DNA of 64,000 nt, taken from NCBI GenBank assembly GCA_963921825.1, contig OY997594.1:439001-503000 (forward strand), in the 5' to 3' direction. The notes below the pieces were generated by a model. The model worked only from the letters and a program-made list of their open reading frames with translations, was not told the DNA's origin and made no database searches. How positions within the stretch are numbered: position 1 is the stretch's first letter; each line of letters starts with the position of its first letter. Position numbers and translations under genes: made by a program. Shown piece after piece: positions 1 through 11,241 of the stretch. The DNA is from Erodium maritimum (Eukaryota; Streptophyta; Magnoliopsida; Geraniales; Geraniaceae).

Positions 1-1447
1 ATCAGTTAAATGAACTTGGGCGTACATCCTAAGATAATCTAAAAAATGTGTTGGACTTGTCCTATCTTGTTTTATCGGTTAACCGATGAGTTTCAGTACT
101 GAACGTTGTTGGTTCTTGAAAATTCTCAGTTATCTATTATCGTGCGTTGTTAGTGTCGGTTATGAATTTTCTTATTTTCGTTTATATTTTATTGATTCTA
201 CTTAGAACTTATATTTAATATTTAAAAAGATTTAAATGTGGAAATTTCTAGAACTTGATGACAAAGCGAGTCATACACGACGGCACATATAAGCTAACAT
301 AATTTGGTGTAACTATATAGAATTATCTTGAACATATCACATTTGAACTTGACATGAATATATCTTATTTATAGATAAATGTGAATCCTTCAACTTTTGA
401 ATTCTTGTATAGAATTTTAGACGGTAAATCTTATCCATGGAGGTTGTCTTGTTAGAAATTAATCTCTATCATCCATTTTGGTTTTTCAGTGTTATAAGTA
501 GATGTTGAAGCTCATTTTTTGAATATCATATAGTATAATCTTTCTATACGAACAATTTTACTAATTTTTCTATTATATTATTTCATAAGAAAAAAAGACA
601 TTGATCAAACTCTCCAGTAATGTATAGAAGTTGCAGAAAAGGGCGTAAAGGGACTTATCAGCACTTCGTGGGAGGAAATAAAAACGAGTGTCAAACTCTC
701 CAGTAAAATATAGAAGTTGAAGAAACAAATGAGCATACACATTGAAAATAAAAGTGAATATGACACTGAGAATGGAAGGACTGTAAAGAACTTTCTCTAG
801 CAAATATATAATAAAGTATGTCATGCCGAAGAGAAAGAGCGAAAGGGTTATAGCTCCACACAAATCACTAGGATCATTTATGAGGTATGAAAAAAAAAGG
901 AGAGGAATAGAAGAATCGGAAAAACTATGGAAATGAGATCGTAATAAAAGATGTCATTCAACTTATGCACATCAAGGAGCATAATACTCCCGATCTTCAG
1001 TGAGCTATTGAATGGCTCCTTCCTAGCTTATCCAATTGATTTGGATAGCAATCCACTTGAAGAATTAAGACACAATACTCCTGATCTTCATTGAAATTGA
1101 AAACCGAGAAGTAAGAATGGTGAAAAAATTGGGAAAGGTGTAAGAATGATTCGAAAGTGGGTCATATTTATAGCGGGGCGAGTAAAGAAAGTCACCCGAA
1201 TTGCTGACATGACGTATTCTTGACTTTAGATAAACGAGAATATCAACGGCTGACCGATAGAACATTATGTGCAAAAGAATTCGAGAATGTACTGGATGAA
1301 GTTATCGAGCATCAATGACCCGTCTGGCTTGTGAATTTGGATATCAGTGAGTTAGATTGCTTTATTAATGGAGATGTATGGGTTACTCCTAGATATATTA
1401 TGATTAAGTGGGGTATTCCGTAGATATAATTATAGATTAATTTAGAA
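1..1447. other. AT-rich spacer, nothing recognised
   Basis: The sequence is AT-rich with only short frames (up to 96 codons) that look like chance. A phrase about 'caaactctccagtaa.gtatagaagttg' occurs twice (near 607 and 692), and 'cacaatactcctgatcttca' near 1070 resembles a phrase near 978. This hints at a decayed repeat or old transposon, but no family can be named. Confidence 0.4.
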
Positions 1448-1456
1448 TAAAAGGAA

Positions 1457-3181
1457 GAGAAAATTTCATTTTACCACACTGGCAAACATTTAATTTCAGT
1501 TTGATACCCTAGCATAAATTTTTTATCAGTTTCATACCCTAACCAAACTTTTAATTTCACTTTCATACACAGTCGGGTAAAATATCCAAAATACCCCTAA
1601 CTATTACTCAAATTTTCAAACTCATGTCATTGGTTTAGAATTTGAAAATAAGTGAAATGACAATAATACCCTTCATTGTTAAGGTGTTAAAATGAAAATT
1701 TTCTCTAGAACTTTCAAAATTTACAAAATCACTTTTTATTTTTATTAATTCAGTTTTTATTTAAAAATTATTTTTATTTTCAGAAATTCTGTTTTTATTT
1801 TTGTAAATTCAAATTTTATTTTTAAAAATTAAATTTTAATATAAAAAATACATAAAAATCAGATTTATTTTTAAAAATACATAAAAATCAGTTTTTTTTA
1901 AAAAATACATAAAAATTAATTTTTTTAAATATACTTATAATTCATATCTTTATTTTTTTTCTCAATCCAACACCCTAAAATTTAACTTTTTTAGTTTTTA
2001 TTTCTCTCTCTCTAAAATTTCACTTCGTCTTCCCCAACCCCATCTCCAACGCCTTCATCTGTACTCTCCAACCCCATCTCCATCGCCTTCATCTGTACTC
2101 TCCAAGCAAAACCCTACCCGTAGCCCCATCCCCATAATTCTCCAGATCTGAAAAATCAACGAAATGGGTCTTTGTTGGCAGTCGTCTGGTTCGTGCGACG
2201 GCGTCGGAGAAGAAGAAGCCGCCGACGGAGGGAGGCTTCAAGGACGGAGACGAGTCCCGACCTTCTCCAACCTCCTCACCCATCGCCGGTCCGAGCAGGT
2301 TCGTGGGTCACGGCGTGACCAAATCTGGTGAAGGAGAACAACGCTGCCCCTTCCTCCTCACATGCGACCCCAAAACCCCGGCCCGCCGCCGCCCCTTCCT
2401 CCTCACCTGCAACCCCAAAACCCCCGCCCGCCGCCGCCCCTTCCTCCTCACTTGCGACCCCAAAACCCCCGCTCGCCGCCGCCCCTTCCTCCCCACCCAC
2501 GACCCCAAAATAGTATCGACTAGGGATTGAGGATGAATGGATTTAGATGTGGGTTTAGGACGATTCATCTGTTTTTTTCAATTGTTTTGTTCATTCTTAG
2601 CAAAATAAAATCAGAAATAAGAAAAGGTAATAGATTATTTATTTATGTTCCAGATTTGGGTAGATACATGGTATTGATTCTGGGTAGAAAAAAAAATGAG
2701 GAGAGAGAAACGAAGATGAGCAGGAGAGAGATGATGGATTTTGGTAGAAAAATGAAAATAAAAAATAAATATAATATAATATTAATTAACATTAAAAAAT
2801 GATTTTTTTTATTTTTTAAAATAAAATCTGATTTTTTTAATGTATTTTTAAAATTAAAATCTGAAAATTTGAAAATAAAAATAATTTTCTTAAAAAATTG
2901 AATTTATAAAAAAAATGATTTTATTTTAAAAGTAGTGAAATTTTCATTTTAACACCCTAACAATGAAGGGTAATATTGTCATTTCACTTATTTTCAAATT
3001 CTGAACCAATGACATGAGTTTGAAAATTTGAGTAATAGTTGGGGGTATTTTGGACATTTTACCCGGTTGGGTATGAAAGTGAAATTAAAAGTTTGGTTAG
3101 AGTATGAAGCTGATAAAAATTTATGACAGGGTATCAAACTGAAATTTAATGTTTGCCAGGGTGGTAAAATGAAATTTTACC
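1457..3181. mobile_element. MULE-like DNA transposon with long terminal inverted repeats and GC-rich cargo
   Basis: The left end (1457 to about 1700) and the right end (about 2935-3181) are inverted copies of each other over roughly 240 bp, starting with AAAATTTCATTTTACCAC. The element is flanked by a 9-bp direct duplication TAAAAGGAA (1448-1456 and 3182-3190), the target duplication length of Mutator-like elements. No transposase frame is present, so it is non-autonomous. Between AT-rich subterminal regions lies a GC-rich, Pro/Ala-rich segment (about 2020-2530) unlike its surroundings, which could be captured gene sequence (Pack-MULE). Long inverted repeats plus 9-bp duplication make the MULE call fairly secure; the origin of the cargo is inference. 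Confidence 0.78.
2340..2513 (+). repeat. short tandem repeat of about 50 bp in the MULE cargo
   Basis: A unit built on 'ccccttcctcctcac.tgc.accccaaaaccc.cgcc' is repeated about 3.5 times with small changes. It keeps an open frame on either strand (Pro/Ala/Ser-rich on +, Gly/Arg or Gly/Glu-rich on -). The repetition explains the overlapping frames here, so I do not call a gene. Confidence 0.7.
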
Positions 3182-3190
3182 TAAAAGGAA

Positions 3191-3764
3191 AGTTTTAAAA
3201 CATAAAAAACAAAGAGTTCAACTTTTTAGATTTTATTTGAATATTACAATAATACTAATGATAAGACTAAGCATGAACAATGGAAAGGTCTTGGGTGGGG
3301 CCCTAGGGCTGGGGCCTTTGTGTTGACTGGACAAAAGTAGGCCTTGGGGCCTCAGAATAGTGAGTGTTTTGCAATGGAGAGACACTGGTGAGGCCCTGTG
3401 TTGACTAGATGATGAGTTGTTATTAATTGATATTTTGTTGTTTTATTTAATTCTTTATTAAAAACCGTTTAAATTATATAAACAAATGTGGAAAAAATAA
3501 TTAATGACAATAAAATAATAATAAATAATTTTAACACGAATAAAAATGAACTTTTTAATAATGACAAAGAAATCAATAAAATATGTGTATAGAATAATAT
3601 GGTCAACTATGTAATATTCATAGTAGTTGCTATAACGAAAAATCTTCGAGTCGGACCGGATATAAATACACAAAAAAATTCTCCTATACTCAAGGTTTTA
3701 ATATGCATTTCACTCCAAAGTTAAAAATATATCATATTAATTATAATAAAACATAGTAACAAAA
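3191..3764. other. AT-rich spacer with a probable MITE end
   Basis: At about 3268 the phrase 'taagcatgaacaatggaaagg' resembles the inverted counterpart near 4045-4060 ('gacccgttgtgcttgctct'). A GC-rich MITE-like element may therefore span about 3268-4063 and contain the tRNA-like unit below. The rest is AT-rich and shows nothing else. Confidence 0.35.
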
Positions 3765-3835
3765 GCTCATCTAGCTCAATGGTAGAACACAAGACTTTAA
3801 ACCTTGAGGTTGAGGGTTCAAATCCCATAATTGAC
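3765..3835 (+). pseudogene. tRNA-Lys-like pseudogene or SINE head
   Basis: There is an A-box-like stretch (TAGCTCAATGGTAGA) and a good B-box (GGTTCAAATCC) at normal tRNA spacing, with an anticodon-arm-like CAAGA-CTTTAAA-CCTTG between them. The overall shape resembles plant tRNA-Lys. The acceptor strands do not pair properly (GCTCATC against AATTGAC), and both anticodon and T stems carry mismatches, so it is unlikely to be a working tRNA. It is followed by an A-rich stretch (about 3834-3860), which fits a tRNA-derived SINE. Confidence 0.5.
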
Positions 3836-3889
3836 AAAAAAAATTATTTAAAAAAAAAAATGCTACAGGTCGGACTTGTCACGTGTCGC

Positions 3890-4660
3890 CATGCGAGAGG
3901 AGGGGAGCCAAACAGGGGCGAAGGGCGCGGGCTGAGGCCCAGGCCTCGTGTTTCAGGGCCGCGGGCCGCGTAAAACCACGTCCACAGTGGGATGGCCCAA
4001 GGGCCACGGACCGCGAGCGCGCGGGTCAGGGGCGAAGATCGACCCGTTGTGCTTGCTCTAAGTTCCCCAACCCTATCATCGTTGACTAACTCAGGACACT
4101 CATTTCCCCTTTAGGTACTATTGTTAATGTTGACATAGAGATTGAGTTGTTTATTTTTTTTTGGAGAGAATCGATTGTGAAATAGAGACTGAGTATTCAG
4201 TTTTTAGATTAGAGAATGATGAAGACATGTTAGATTATGTTTTTAGTTTTTCTTTATTTTTAATTTTTTCTTCTTCATAATCTAAGTTGTTATTACAAGG
4301 GATTTTCGGCATTTTGAATTTTTGTTTTAAAATTTCTGTTAATTCTAATGGATGATTTTGAAATATTCCATTAATTTAAATGAAATAACATTTATAAGAT
4401 ACAAAAAATATTTTACCAATATATGAAGGGTACCAAAGATAATGAACCCATGTACAAAAAAACGTCTTAAGAGCATGTACAACGGACCGGTCCTGAGGTT
4501 CGACTCGCGTTTTTGTGGGCCGTCCCGTTGTGGGACGGCTTTTACGCGTCTCGCAAAAATGCGGGCCGGGCCGCGGCTCGCGTCCCACAACCGCGGGACG
4601 GGCCGAGTCCCGCATCCCGTGTCCGGCTGCCAACCACTCCCGTGCTGCCACGCGTCCTAT
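3890..4660. mobile_element. GC-rich MITE-like fragments
   Basis: Two GC-rich blocks (about 3890-4063 and 4463-4650) stand out from AT-rich DNA. Both carry end-like motifs: one ends '...cgacccgttgtgcttgctct' and the other starts 'agagcatgtacaacggaccgg'. These match, in inverse, the common plant MITE end type 'gagca.c.acaa.gg'. The second block is rich in inverted repeats around CCGTCCCG and GCGGGACGG. No transposase is seen. The short frames over them reflect base composition only. Confidence 0.45.
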
Positions 4661-5014
4661 TTATTTTTTTAAAATACAAAAAATCAGATTTAACTAAATA
4701 TGATTGGCTCACTCACATACAAGCCTCACATCCAAGCCCTATTGTAAAACATCCACTATTCTAAGTCACGAGTTCCACTATTTTGTACGATCAATGTGTA
4801 AGCCTTATATACGAACCTTACATACGAGCATTTCCATCATACATCTGCCGATTAACGATATAAGCAGTTCTCCCGCTGACGACCTCACATCCCGATCCTG
4901 CCATCGAACCGCCAAAATCGTCTCTGTTTTCACCATAGAGACACACATCTGGTTCGATCTAGGGTTTCTCTCGTTCCCTTCACTCGATCTCCGACCAAAT
5001 TCCCCTCAAAATCC
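4660..5014 (+). promoter_or_regulatory. upstream and 5' leader region of SF1
   Basis: This is the stretch before the SF1 start. It is pyrimidine-rich and free of long frames, with CT-rich runs (about 4855-5010) typical of plant 5' leaders. No clear TATA box was found, and the transcription start cannot be placed. Confidence 0.4.
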
Positions 5015-7393
5015 ATGGAATCGGTGCAATCGATCCCCAATCCACCGTCTACACAAACCCTAGGCTCAATCGACCAGAACCCGCCGCCACCGAATTCCTC
5101 AGAGTCCGGTGCGCCAGATTACCAGGACCCGCCGCCGCCGGAGAGTCAACCGTTACCACCAGTCTCCGATCACCAGAACCAGTCCGGTCTCCCCCAAAAT
5201 GGTTCGGAGAATGGTCACGAGAAGCCGCAGAGCAGTGCGCCTCCTGTTGATGGCGGGTACGTGCCGAAGCTCGCGGGGTTGAAGCCTGTGTTGTCCGAGA
5301 ACGGGCTCACCAACACCCAGAGCGGCACTGAGAAGGATTGCTCCGGCGGAGAGGAGGAGACTAGTAGCAGGAGGCGACGGCGTAGCAGGTGGGAGTCGTC
5401 GGATTCGACCGCTCAGGGTGGTGAATCCGGTTCCGGACGGAAGAGGAAGTCGCGGTGGGCTGAAGAAGAGCCGAAGCCGATTATTCAGCTTCCTGATTTT
5501 ATGAAGGATTTCACTGGAGGTATTGAATTTGATCCTGAGATTCAAAGTTTGAATAGTAGGTTACTGGAGATTAGTAGAATGTTACAGTCAGGCCTGCCTC
5601 TAGATGATAGACCTGAAGGTGCTAGGTCTCCGTCGCCTGAACCCATATATGATAACATGGGGATTAGGATTAACACTAGAGAGTACAGGGCGCGGGAGAG
5701 ATTGAATAAAGAGAGACAGGAGATTATATCTAAAATAATTAAGAAAAATCCTGCATTTAAACCGCCAGCGGATTACAGGCCGCCTAAGCTGCATAAGAAG
5801 CTTTACATACCGATGAAGGAATACCCGGGTTACAATTTTATCGGGCTAATCATTGGGCCACGAGGTAACACTCAGAAGAGAATGGAGAGAGAGACTGGTG
5901 CAAAGATTGTTATTCGGGGCAAAGGGTCAATCAAGGAGGGTAGGTTGCAGCAGAAGAGGGACCTGAAACCGGACCCATCAGAGAATGAGGATTTGCATGT
6001 TTTGGTTGAGGCTGAGACACAAGAATCACTTGAAGCTGCCGCTGGTATGGTAGAGAAGCTATTGCAGCCAGTTGATGAGGTGTTGAATGAGCATAAAAGG
6101 CAACAGCTTAGAGAGCTTGCTGCTTTGAATGGAACAATACGTGATGAGGAGTTCTGCAGGTTGTGTGGTGAGCCAGGGCACCGGCAGTATGCATGTCCAT
6201 CACGGACGTCTACTTTTAAAAGTGATGTTCTTTGTAAGATCTGTGGAGATGGTGGGCACCCTACGATTGATTGTCCAGTTAAGGGAACTACGGGAAAGAA
6301 AATGGATGACGAGTACCAAAACTTTTTGGCTGAGTTAGGAGGGAGTGTTCCCGAATCAGCAACTAAGCAAGGTGCTACTCTGGCCATTGGTTCAGGCAGT
6401 TCTGGAAGCAATCCTCCTTGGTCTAACAATTCTGGGAATGGATTGCAAGGAGGTCTAGGGGCAAATGGGATTAAGCCCTCGAAGGAATATGATGATACAA
6501 ATCTTTATATTGGGTATTTGCCATCCACTCTTGAAGATGAGGGTTTGATCGCATTGTTTGCGCCTTTTGGTGAGATTGTAATGGCTAAGGTTATCAAGGA
6601 CCGAGTCACTGGACTGAGCAAAGGTTATGGTTTTGTGAAGTATGCTACCGTTGAAATGGCTAATAATGCAATTGCTAGCATGAATGCTTATCGACTAGAG
6701 GGTAGAACCATTGCTGTAAGAGTTGCTGGTAAACCTCCTCAGCCTGTCGTGCCTCCTGGCCCTCCATCATCAGCAATGCCCACATACCCTGCTCCTAGCC
6801 CGCCGTTTGGTGCCTATCCATCTCAACAATTTACCTCGGGTGGTTCTCTTCCAAATGCACCACATGGAAGCTATGGGGGAACTCCTGTTCCATGGGGACC
6901 ACCTGTCCCTCCTCATTATTCCCCTTACGCTCCTCCCCCTCCTCCTCCTGGCTCATCCATGTATCCTCCTGTCCAGGGTCAACCTATGCCTCCATATGGG
7001 GTACAATATCCTCCACCCGCTCCTCCTGGTGCTCCCAGTCAACCTGTGACTTCAAGTGAAGCTCAACAAAGTTACCCGCCTGGAGTACAATCTGAAACTA
7101 CTTCTGTTCAGTCTGTGCCTACAAATTACTATGGGAACTCAATGCATCCAATGCAATCAAATGTGCCACCCCCATATCCAACGTCCTCTATGGGATACTC
7201 ATCTTATTACAGTGCAGTTCCTCCACCTCCTCCTGTTACTGTTTCATCGGCTGACTATTCAAGCATGGGCAACGTTCCTTGGGCCTCAAATTCACAAATT
7301 CCTCCTCCAGCTCCACCACCTGCCCCGCCTTCTGAAAATATGACTTATGGTGCAGATTCTGAGTATGAGAAGTTCATGGCCGAGATGAAATGA
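5015..7393 (+). CDS. SF1: Splicing factor 1 / branchpoint-binding protein (SF1/BBP)
   Basis: A 792-aa protein is encoded in a single coding exon. SF1 recognises the intron branchpoint in the nucleus and hands the 3' splice site to U2AF and the U2 snRNP. Residues visible in order: a Pro/Ser-rich N-terminus; two U2AF-ligand-type motifs (RRSRWE about 122-127, KRKSRW about 143-148); an SPSPEP motif (205-210) before a helical segment; a KH/QUA2 region (about 263-355) with the [11 protein letters not shown] loop; two CCHC zinc knuckles (C381-C394 and C407-C420); an RRM (about 495-571) with RNP motifs LYIGYLP and KGYGFVKY; and a long Pro/Gly/Tyr-rich tail. The C-terminal RRM is the plant-type arrangement; fungal and animal SF1 lack it. 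The start is the first ATG of the frame, and the N-terminus reads without interruption. Identity is very secure. Confidence 0.96.
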   Translation: MESVQSIPNPPSTQTLGSIDQNPPPPNSSESGAPDYQDPPPPESQPLPPVSDHQNQSGLPQNGSENGHEKPQSSAPPVDGGYVPKLAGLKPVLSENGLTNTQSGTEKDCSGGEEETSSRRRRRSRWESSDSTAQGGESGSGRKRKSRWAEEEPKPIIQLPDFMKDFTGGIEFDPEIQSLNSRLLEISRMLQSGLPLDDRPEGARSPSPEPIYDNMGIRINTREYRARERLNKERQEIISKIIKKNPAFKPPADYRPPKLHKKLYIPMKEYPGYNFIGLIIGPRGNTQKRMERETGAKIVIRGKGSIKEGRLQQKRDLKPDPSENEDLHVLVEAETQESLEAAAGMVEKLLQPVDEVLNEHKRQQLRELAALNGTIRDEEFCRLCGEPGHRQYACPSRTSTFKSDVLCKICGDGGHPTIDCPVKGTTGKKMDDEYQNFLAELGGSVPESATKQGATLAIGSGSSGSNPPWSNNSGNGLQGGLGANGIKPSKEYDDTNLYIGYLPSTLEDEGLIALFAPFGEIVMAKVIKDRVTGLSKGYGFVKYATVEMANNAIASMNAYRLEGRTIAVRVAGKPPQPVVPPGPPSSAMPTYPAPSPPFGAYPSQQFTSGGSLPNAPHGSYGGTPVPWGPPVPPHYSPYAPPPPPPGSSMYPPVQGQPMPPYGVQYPPPAPPGAPSQPVTSSEAQQSYPPGVQSETTSVQSVPTNYYGNSMHPMQSNVPPPYPTSSMGYSSYYSAVPPPPPVTVSSADYSSMGNVPWASNSQIPPPAPPPAPPSENMTYGADSEYEKFMAEMK

Positions 7394-8032
7394 TGTTTTC
7401 ATTTGAAACATTACTTCCAGGTTGAAAGGTATTTAATTATATTATTTTACTTTTGCTATCTTCATTCTGATTTCGCTTGTTTATTCATATCTGATTTCTG
7501 GTCATTTTGCTGATACAGAAGCATGCCGATTAGTATCGAAGCTTATGACCCTTTATTTCATCTGTTGGATAACTTTCTGCTGCATTTGTTGATTTAGATA
7601 TTGAATTTCTAACCCTGTTATGTTACTGGTATGGAAACAAATATCCTTACCTAGAGGTAATAGTGTAGTTAGTGCTCGATCGGTGATTTGTCTTCTGTGG
7701 CATCATTTCATTTTGTCTTCAAACCTTTTTTTCTATATATAGTTTTTAGTACTACTCACCTTTTTATTGTTGCGTAAATATTTGCAAAAGCGCGATTTCA
7801 TTCAGCGACTTTGATTCTTAATTTATATCTTCGGACAACTTCTGCATATTTTTTCTATCGTCATAAATGAATCCATTTTTGGTAGCAAGGTCTTCCAAGA
7901 CTTTCCAAAAATCACCATTGTGAAGGTATGGGGTATATTGTCTAAATAAAATAACTTAAACATGCATTTCTAGTTTTAGTACTACCAATATATGATTAGT
8001 TTTAAGTGTTTTAATGGTGCCTATGATATATG
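7394..8032 (+). other. SF1 3' region
   Basis: This is AT-rich non-coding sequence after the SF1 stop. Much of it is probably 3' UTR. A GGTATT donor-like site right after the stop (about 7427) and later pyrimidine-rich acceptor-like sites suggest the UTR could be spliced, but this cannot be shown from sequence alone. Confidence 0.35.
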
Positions 8033-8295
8033 AAACTCCCTCTGTCCCAAAATAAGTGTCCTATTTGACTATTATTTGCAAGAATTAAGCAGTCAATTTG
8101 TAGTGTGAAGCTTTTCACTCTTTGCCCTCTTGTATTTCAAATCCCCATTACTCAAGCTGCTATAATTAAGTCGTAATAGGATATTGTTGGTAATCCGTAG
8201 CTAATTAATTAGTTATCTAAAAAAGAAATGGTACATTTATTTTAGGACACCCATTTTGGAAAAGTTAGGCACTTACCTTTGGATGCAGGGAGTAC
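8033..8295. mobile_element. Stowaway-like MITE
   Basis: The left end reads CTCCCTCTGTCCCAAAATAA with GTGTCC following. The right end is its imperfect inverse (GGACACCCATTTTGG...GCAGGGAGTA). This is the standard terminal sequence of Stowaway (Tc1/mariner-derived) MITEs. The right flank TA is present; the left TA is not obvious. There is no coding capacity. Confidence 0.7.
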
Positions 8296-9552
8296 TTTTT
8301 CTTGTTGGCTCCACACGTCTGTTTTGAAGGAGCAAATCCCAATATGTATCTATGTTTCTTTCACTTTAATTTATCTTATTATTACTTATTTATATGCAAT
8401 GTCGTTTGCATCTCTGTGTATCTTAGCTACATTGCATCTACATTTTTTTTAACCCTTCTTCTTTGTTACCATTCTATTATTTTGACAGGCCTGATGTTGT
8501 TTCTTGGAGCTCTTGTGAACCTGATTTCTTACTTCTCTTGCAATGACTTTGTTGGGAGTTTGGGACTCACAACCTTAACCTTCGTGTACTGTTATGAAAT
8601 TGCAGAGATTTGAGCTGGAAGAACGGTGCAGACCGTTTTGTTGGAGCAACTATCATCAAACTTACATGTTTCAGTTTTCTGTAGGACTTAATTTTGTCTT
8701 GTGTAGGTGTTATTACCTCCTGCTTATGGCTGCTGCTACTCTTCTTCTCTTATTACTTTCTTTTGAATAACTGGTTATGTTATATTTTATGGGACTTACA
8801 TTGTGTGGCTTAACTATTATATTTTCGTGTCGATTGCATTAACTTTCTCTAAATATGATTATGCTTTAGTGTAAAGAGTTTGTGCAGGGAAATTACTCGC
8901 ATGCCCTCTCTGGGAGGCGATTGTGCCTTGGAGTTGGGGGCATTTTGGGCAGGTGAAGTATTATTGTGCATTGTTTTTGTGATTCAATTAACAACTGATG
9001 GTTTCTAGTTCTGTTATGTGGTGGCAGGGAAAGCAATTCGAACATGTATAGAGCTAGTCAACGGTCTTTTTCAGTGCTTGATTTCAAAGTCCAGGAGATT
9101 TTTCTTATTTTTTTCAAACTATTTTACCACATTGCATGCCATTTTCTTATAGAATGGTGGGAGTTTTAAGATTTTTGCACGATTCTCTTAAACATATATT
9201 GATCTGTTAGTGTTTCAAATTTCTTGTGGAGGAATATTATTGCTCATGACATCATTTTAGGTTTGAAAAGCCGTGTTTTTGTGTTCAGATTGTACTTGCT
9301 TAATAAGTTTTTATTTATTTATATATCATTGACTAATTTTCGTAGTCTTAACATATGGAGGTGTGACACATTTTTCAACACAAGTTTATTTTCTTTCAAT
9401 GTTGACACTTACAGGGAGAAAAATACTTCTGAAATTTAGCTACTAAATATAGTAACTATCCCCCTTAATAGTCAACCGTCTTTTTTTCTTTCCAAAAATT
9501 GTAAAGGTAATTTTCTCCCATATCGCACTGATATCCATGATTTGGTGTATTG

Positions 9553-9780
9553 ATAGATGTTTCTTGTTGTAGGAAGAATGATTATAGTGATAGATGTTTC
9601 TTGTTGTAGGAATGATTATAAGATTCAAGTGGTATTATCTAAATATACCATGCTATCACAATTTCAACATGACAATAAATAATCCAATAAACATGGTACT
9701 GTTTGTTTATACAATGCTATCACAATTTTAATATGACAATAAATAATCCAATAAACATGATAATTCTCAAGACACTCCTA
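9553..9780. repeat. two adjacent short tandem duplications
   Basis: 'gatagatgtttcttgttgtagg' occurs twice about 36 bp apart (9553-9620). A unit of about 64 bp beginning 'atgctatcacaattt.aa.atgac' and ending 'ccaataaacatg' occurs twice (9650-9713 and 9714-9777). Both are non-coding. Confidence 0.75.
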
Positions 9781-10666
9781 AATTGTAGAGCATGGAAAGT
9801 ATGAGATGTTTTCCTTACATGATATGCAAGTTCAAACATGTTAAAACGGAAGGAAAAAAGAGTACAAGATAATAGCTTGTTATTCTTATCCTAGAGTTTA
9901 TTTTTGCATTTTATTTATATTAAGAGTAATGAAATTAACTCATTCTTCAAGGCCACCAAAAAAATTAGTTAGACTTAAAAAAATACAGAATAACAATGTA
10001 TTATAAAATAAAATAACAGTTTGTAAATAATTTAAATTATGTAATTTGATTTTATTACAGTTAATAATCAGTCCAAAATTAATTCCTTAAGAGTACCTTT
10101 AATAGTAAACCATCAGTTAAGCTTCAAGTTAAAATTACAGTTTTAAATGTTTTTTTGAGGAAAACATGGCTATATAGTAGAGATCATAAGAGAAATAACA
10201 CCATGATAAACAAACCTTAAGATCATGAGGCGAATGAAACAAACAGTACAAATAGAAGCTTATTGACCGAAATGCTTCATTAGGTTGTCTAGAAGGTGAT
10301 ACTATGATAGTTCCCGAAAAAACCGGTACAACGAATCTCAACGGAAAGCTAAGACAGAGCGGACCCTTTTTCCGGATGTTTGACACTGAAACTCTGGAAA
10401 ATGCTCCAGGATTATATTGCATAAGCGGTCGAGACCATCGAAACAGTCGCTGAAGCCCGAGAGTGACGGTGTGGACAATTCTGTAACCAGGGACTGGGAT
10501 GACTCAATTGGACTTTGCATCCTCCCGGAGAAACCAGGTGACATCGTCCCCCTGATGATAGTGAAGGCTTTTAAAACGTAAAATTACTGGTTCCCGATCT
10601 GATAGGAGAATGTACTTGACGAAACCGATGTCGCCCTACATCCAGTGAGAAGGTATTGCCGTCAGA

Positions 10667-10690
10667 CCCCCCCCCCCCCCCCCCCCCCCC
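10667..10690. repeat. poly-C homopolymer run (24 C)
   Basis: A run of 24 C follows GTCAGA and precedes ATTGGACC. It may be real or partly an assembly effect, since lengths of such runs are unreliable. Confidence 0.9.
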
Positions 10691-11241
10691 ATTGGACCAC
10701 GAAGTCCTCATTGATCGAGACGAGAGTACATTCTGCCCCTCGCCGGATAATTTGTAAAGAGATTATATTATGTTATAAATTTCGAATCCGACCCAGACCA
10801 ATTAGTCGGCCAATCGACGATTAATCGATCGGATCAACAATTAATCAGTCCTTCAAGACGGATTTTTGCATCCTTGGTCACAACTCACAAGTCGCCTTAA
10901 CCAAACGCGCCACGGTGCCACGCTCGAGCCTCCGCACCAACTTGACCAAAACGGTGCGTTTCATCTACAGAGCTGTCAGTGAAGCTCCCCAGCAACTGCA
11001 ATTTCATGCTTCTCTCTCTCACTCAGATCTCTCCCCCAAATCTCCCTCTACGACTCTACGTATTCGTAGCATCTCTCTCGATTCTTAAATTTCCCGACCT
11101 GGATCGGATCTGAGGTGAGGGAATCTAGTTTGACTCCGAAAATTGATTCGATCATGGTGTTTATAACAATGTTACGATGAAATCGATTTCTGCTGTTTTT
11201 GCTGTAGATTCAGCTACTGGACATCCCGTTGGCTGAGCAGT

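Larger units (their letters stand above)
8296..11241. other. spacer between SF1 and VPS52
   Basis: AT-rich and without a convincing gene. It contains two short tandem duplications (9553-9620 and 9650-9780) and a C24 run (10667-10690). Frames on the - strand over 10135-10544 have fairly normal amino acid composition but match nothing I recognise. The last 250 bp before 11242 are CT-rich and probably include the VPS52 5' leader with an intron (GGTGAGGG near 11113, acceptor TGCTGTAG near 11207). Confidence 0.4.

Noticed and set aside
2276-2568. Overlapping Pro/Ala/Ser-rich and Gly/Glu/Arg-rich frames on both strands
   Set aside because: A roughly 50-bp tandem repeat keeps several frames open at once; no start context, domain or splice pattern supports a gene.
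3765-3835. Working UAA-suppressor tRNA
   Set aside because: The acceptor stem does not pair and other stems have mismatches; a pseudogene or SINE head explains it better.
10135-10544. Possible gene on the - strand (frames with FSDCFDGLDRLCNIILEHF)
   Set aside because: Two overlapping frames without a recognisable family, splice pattern or start; kept as an unexplained spacer.
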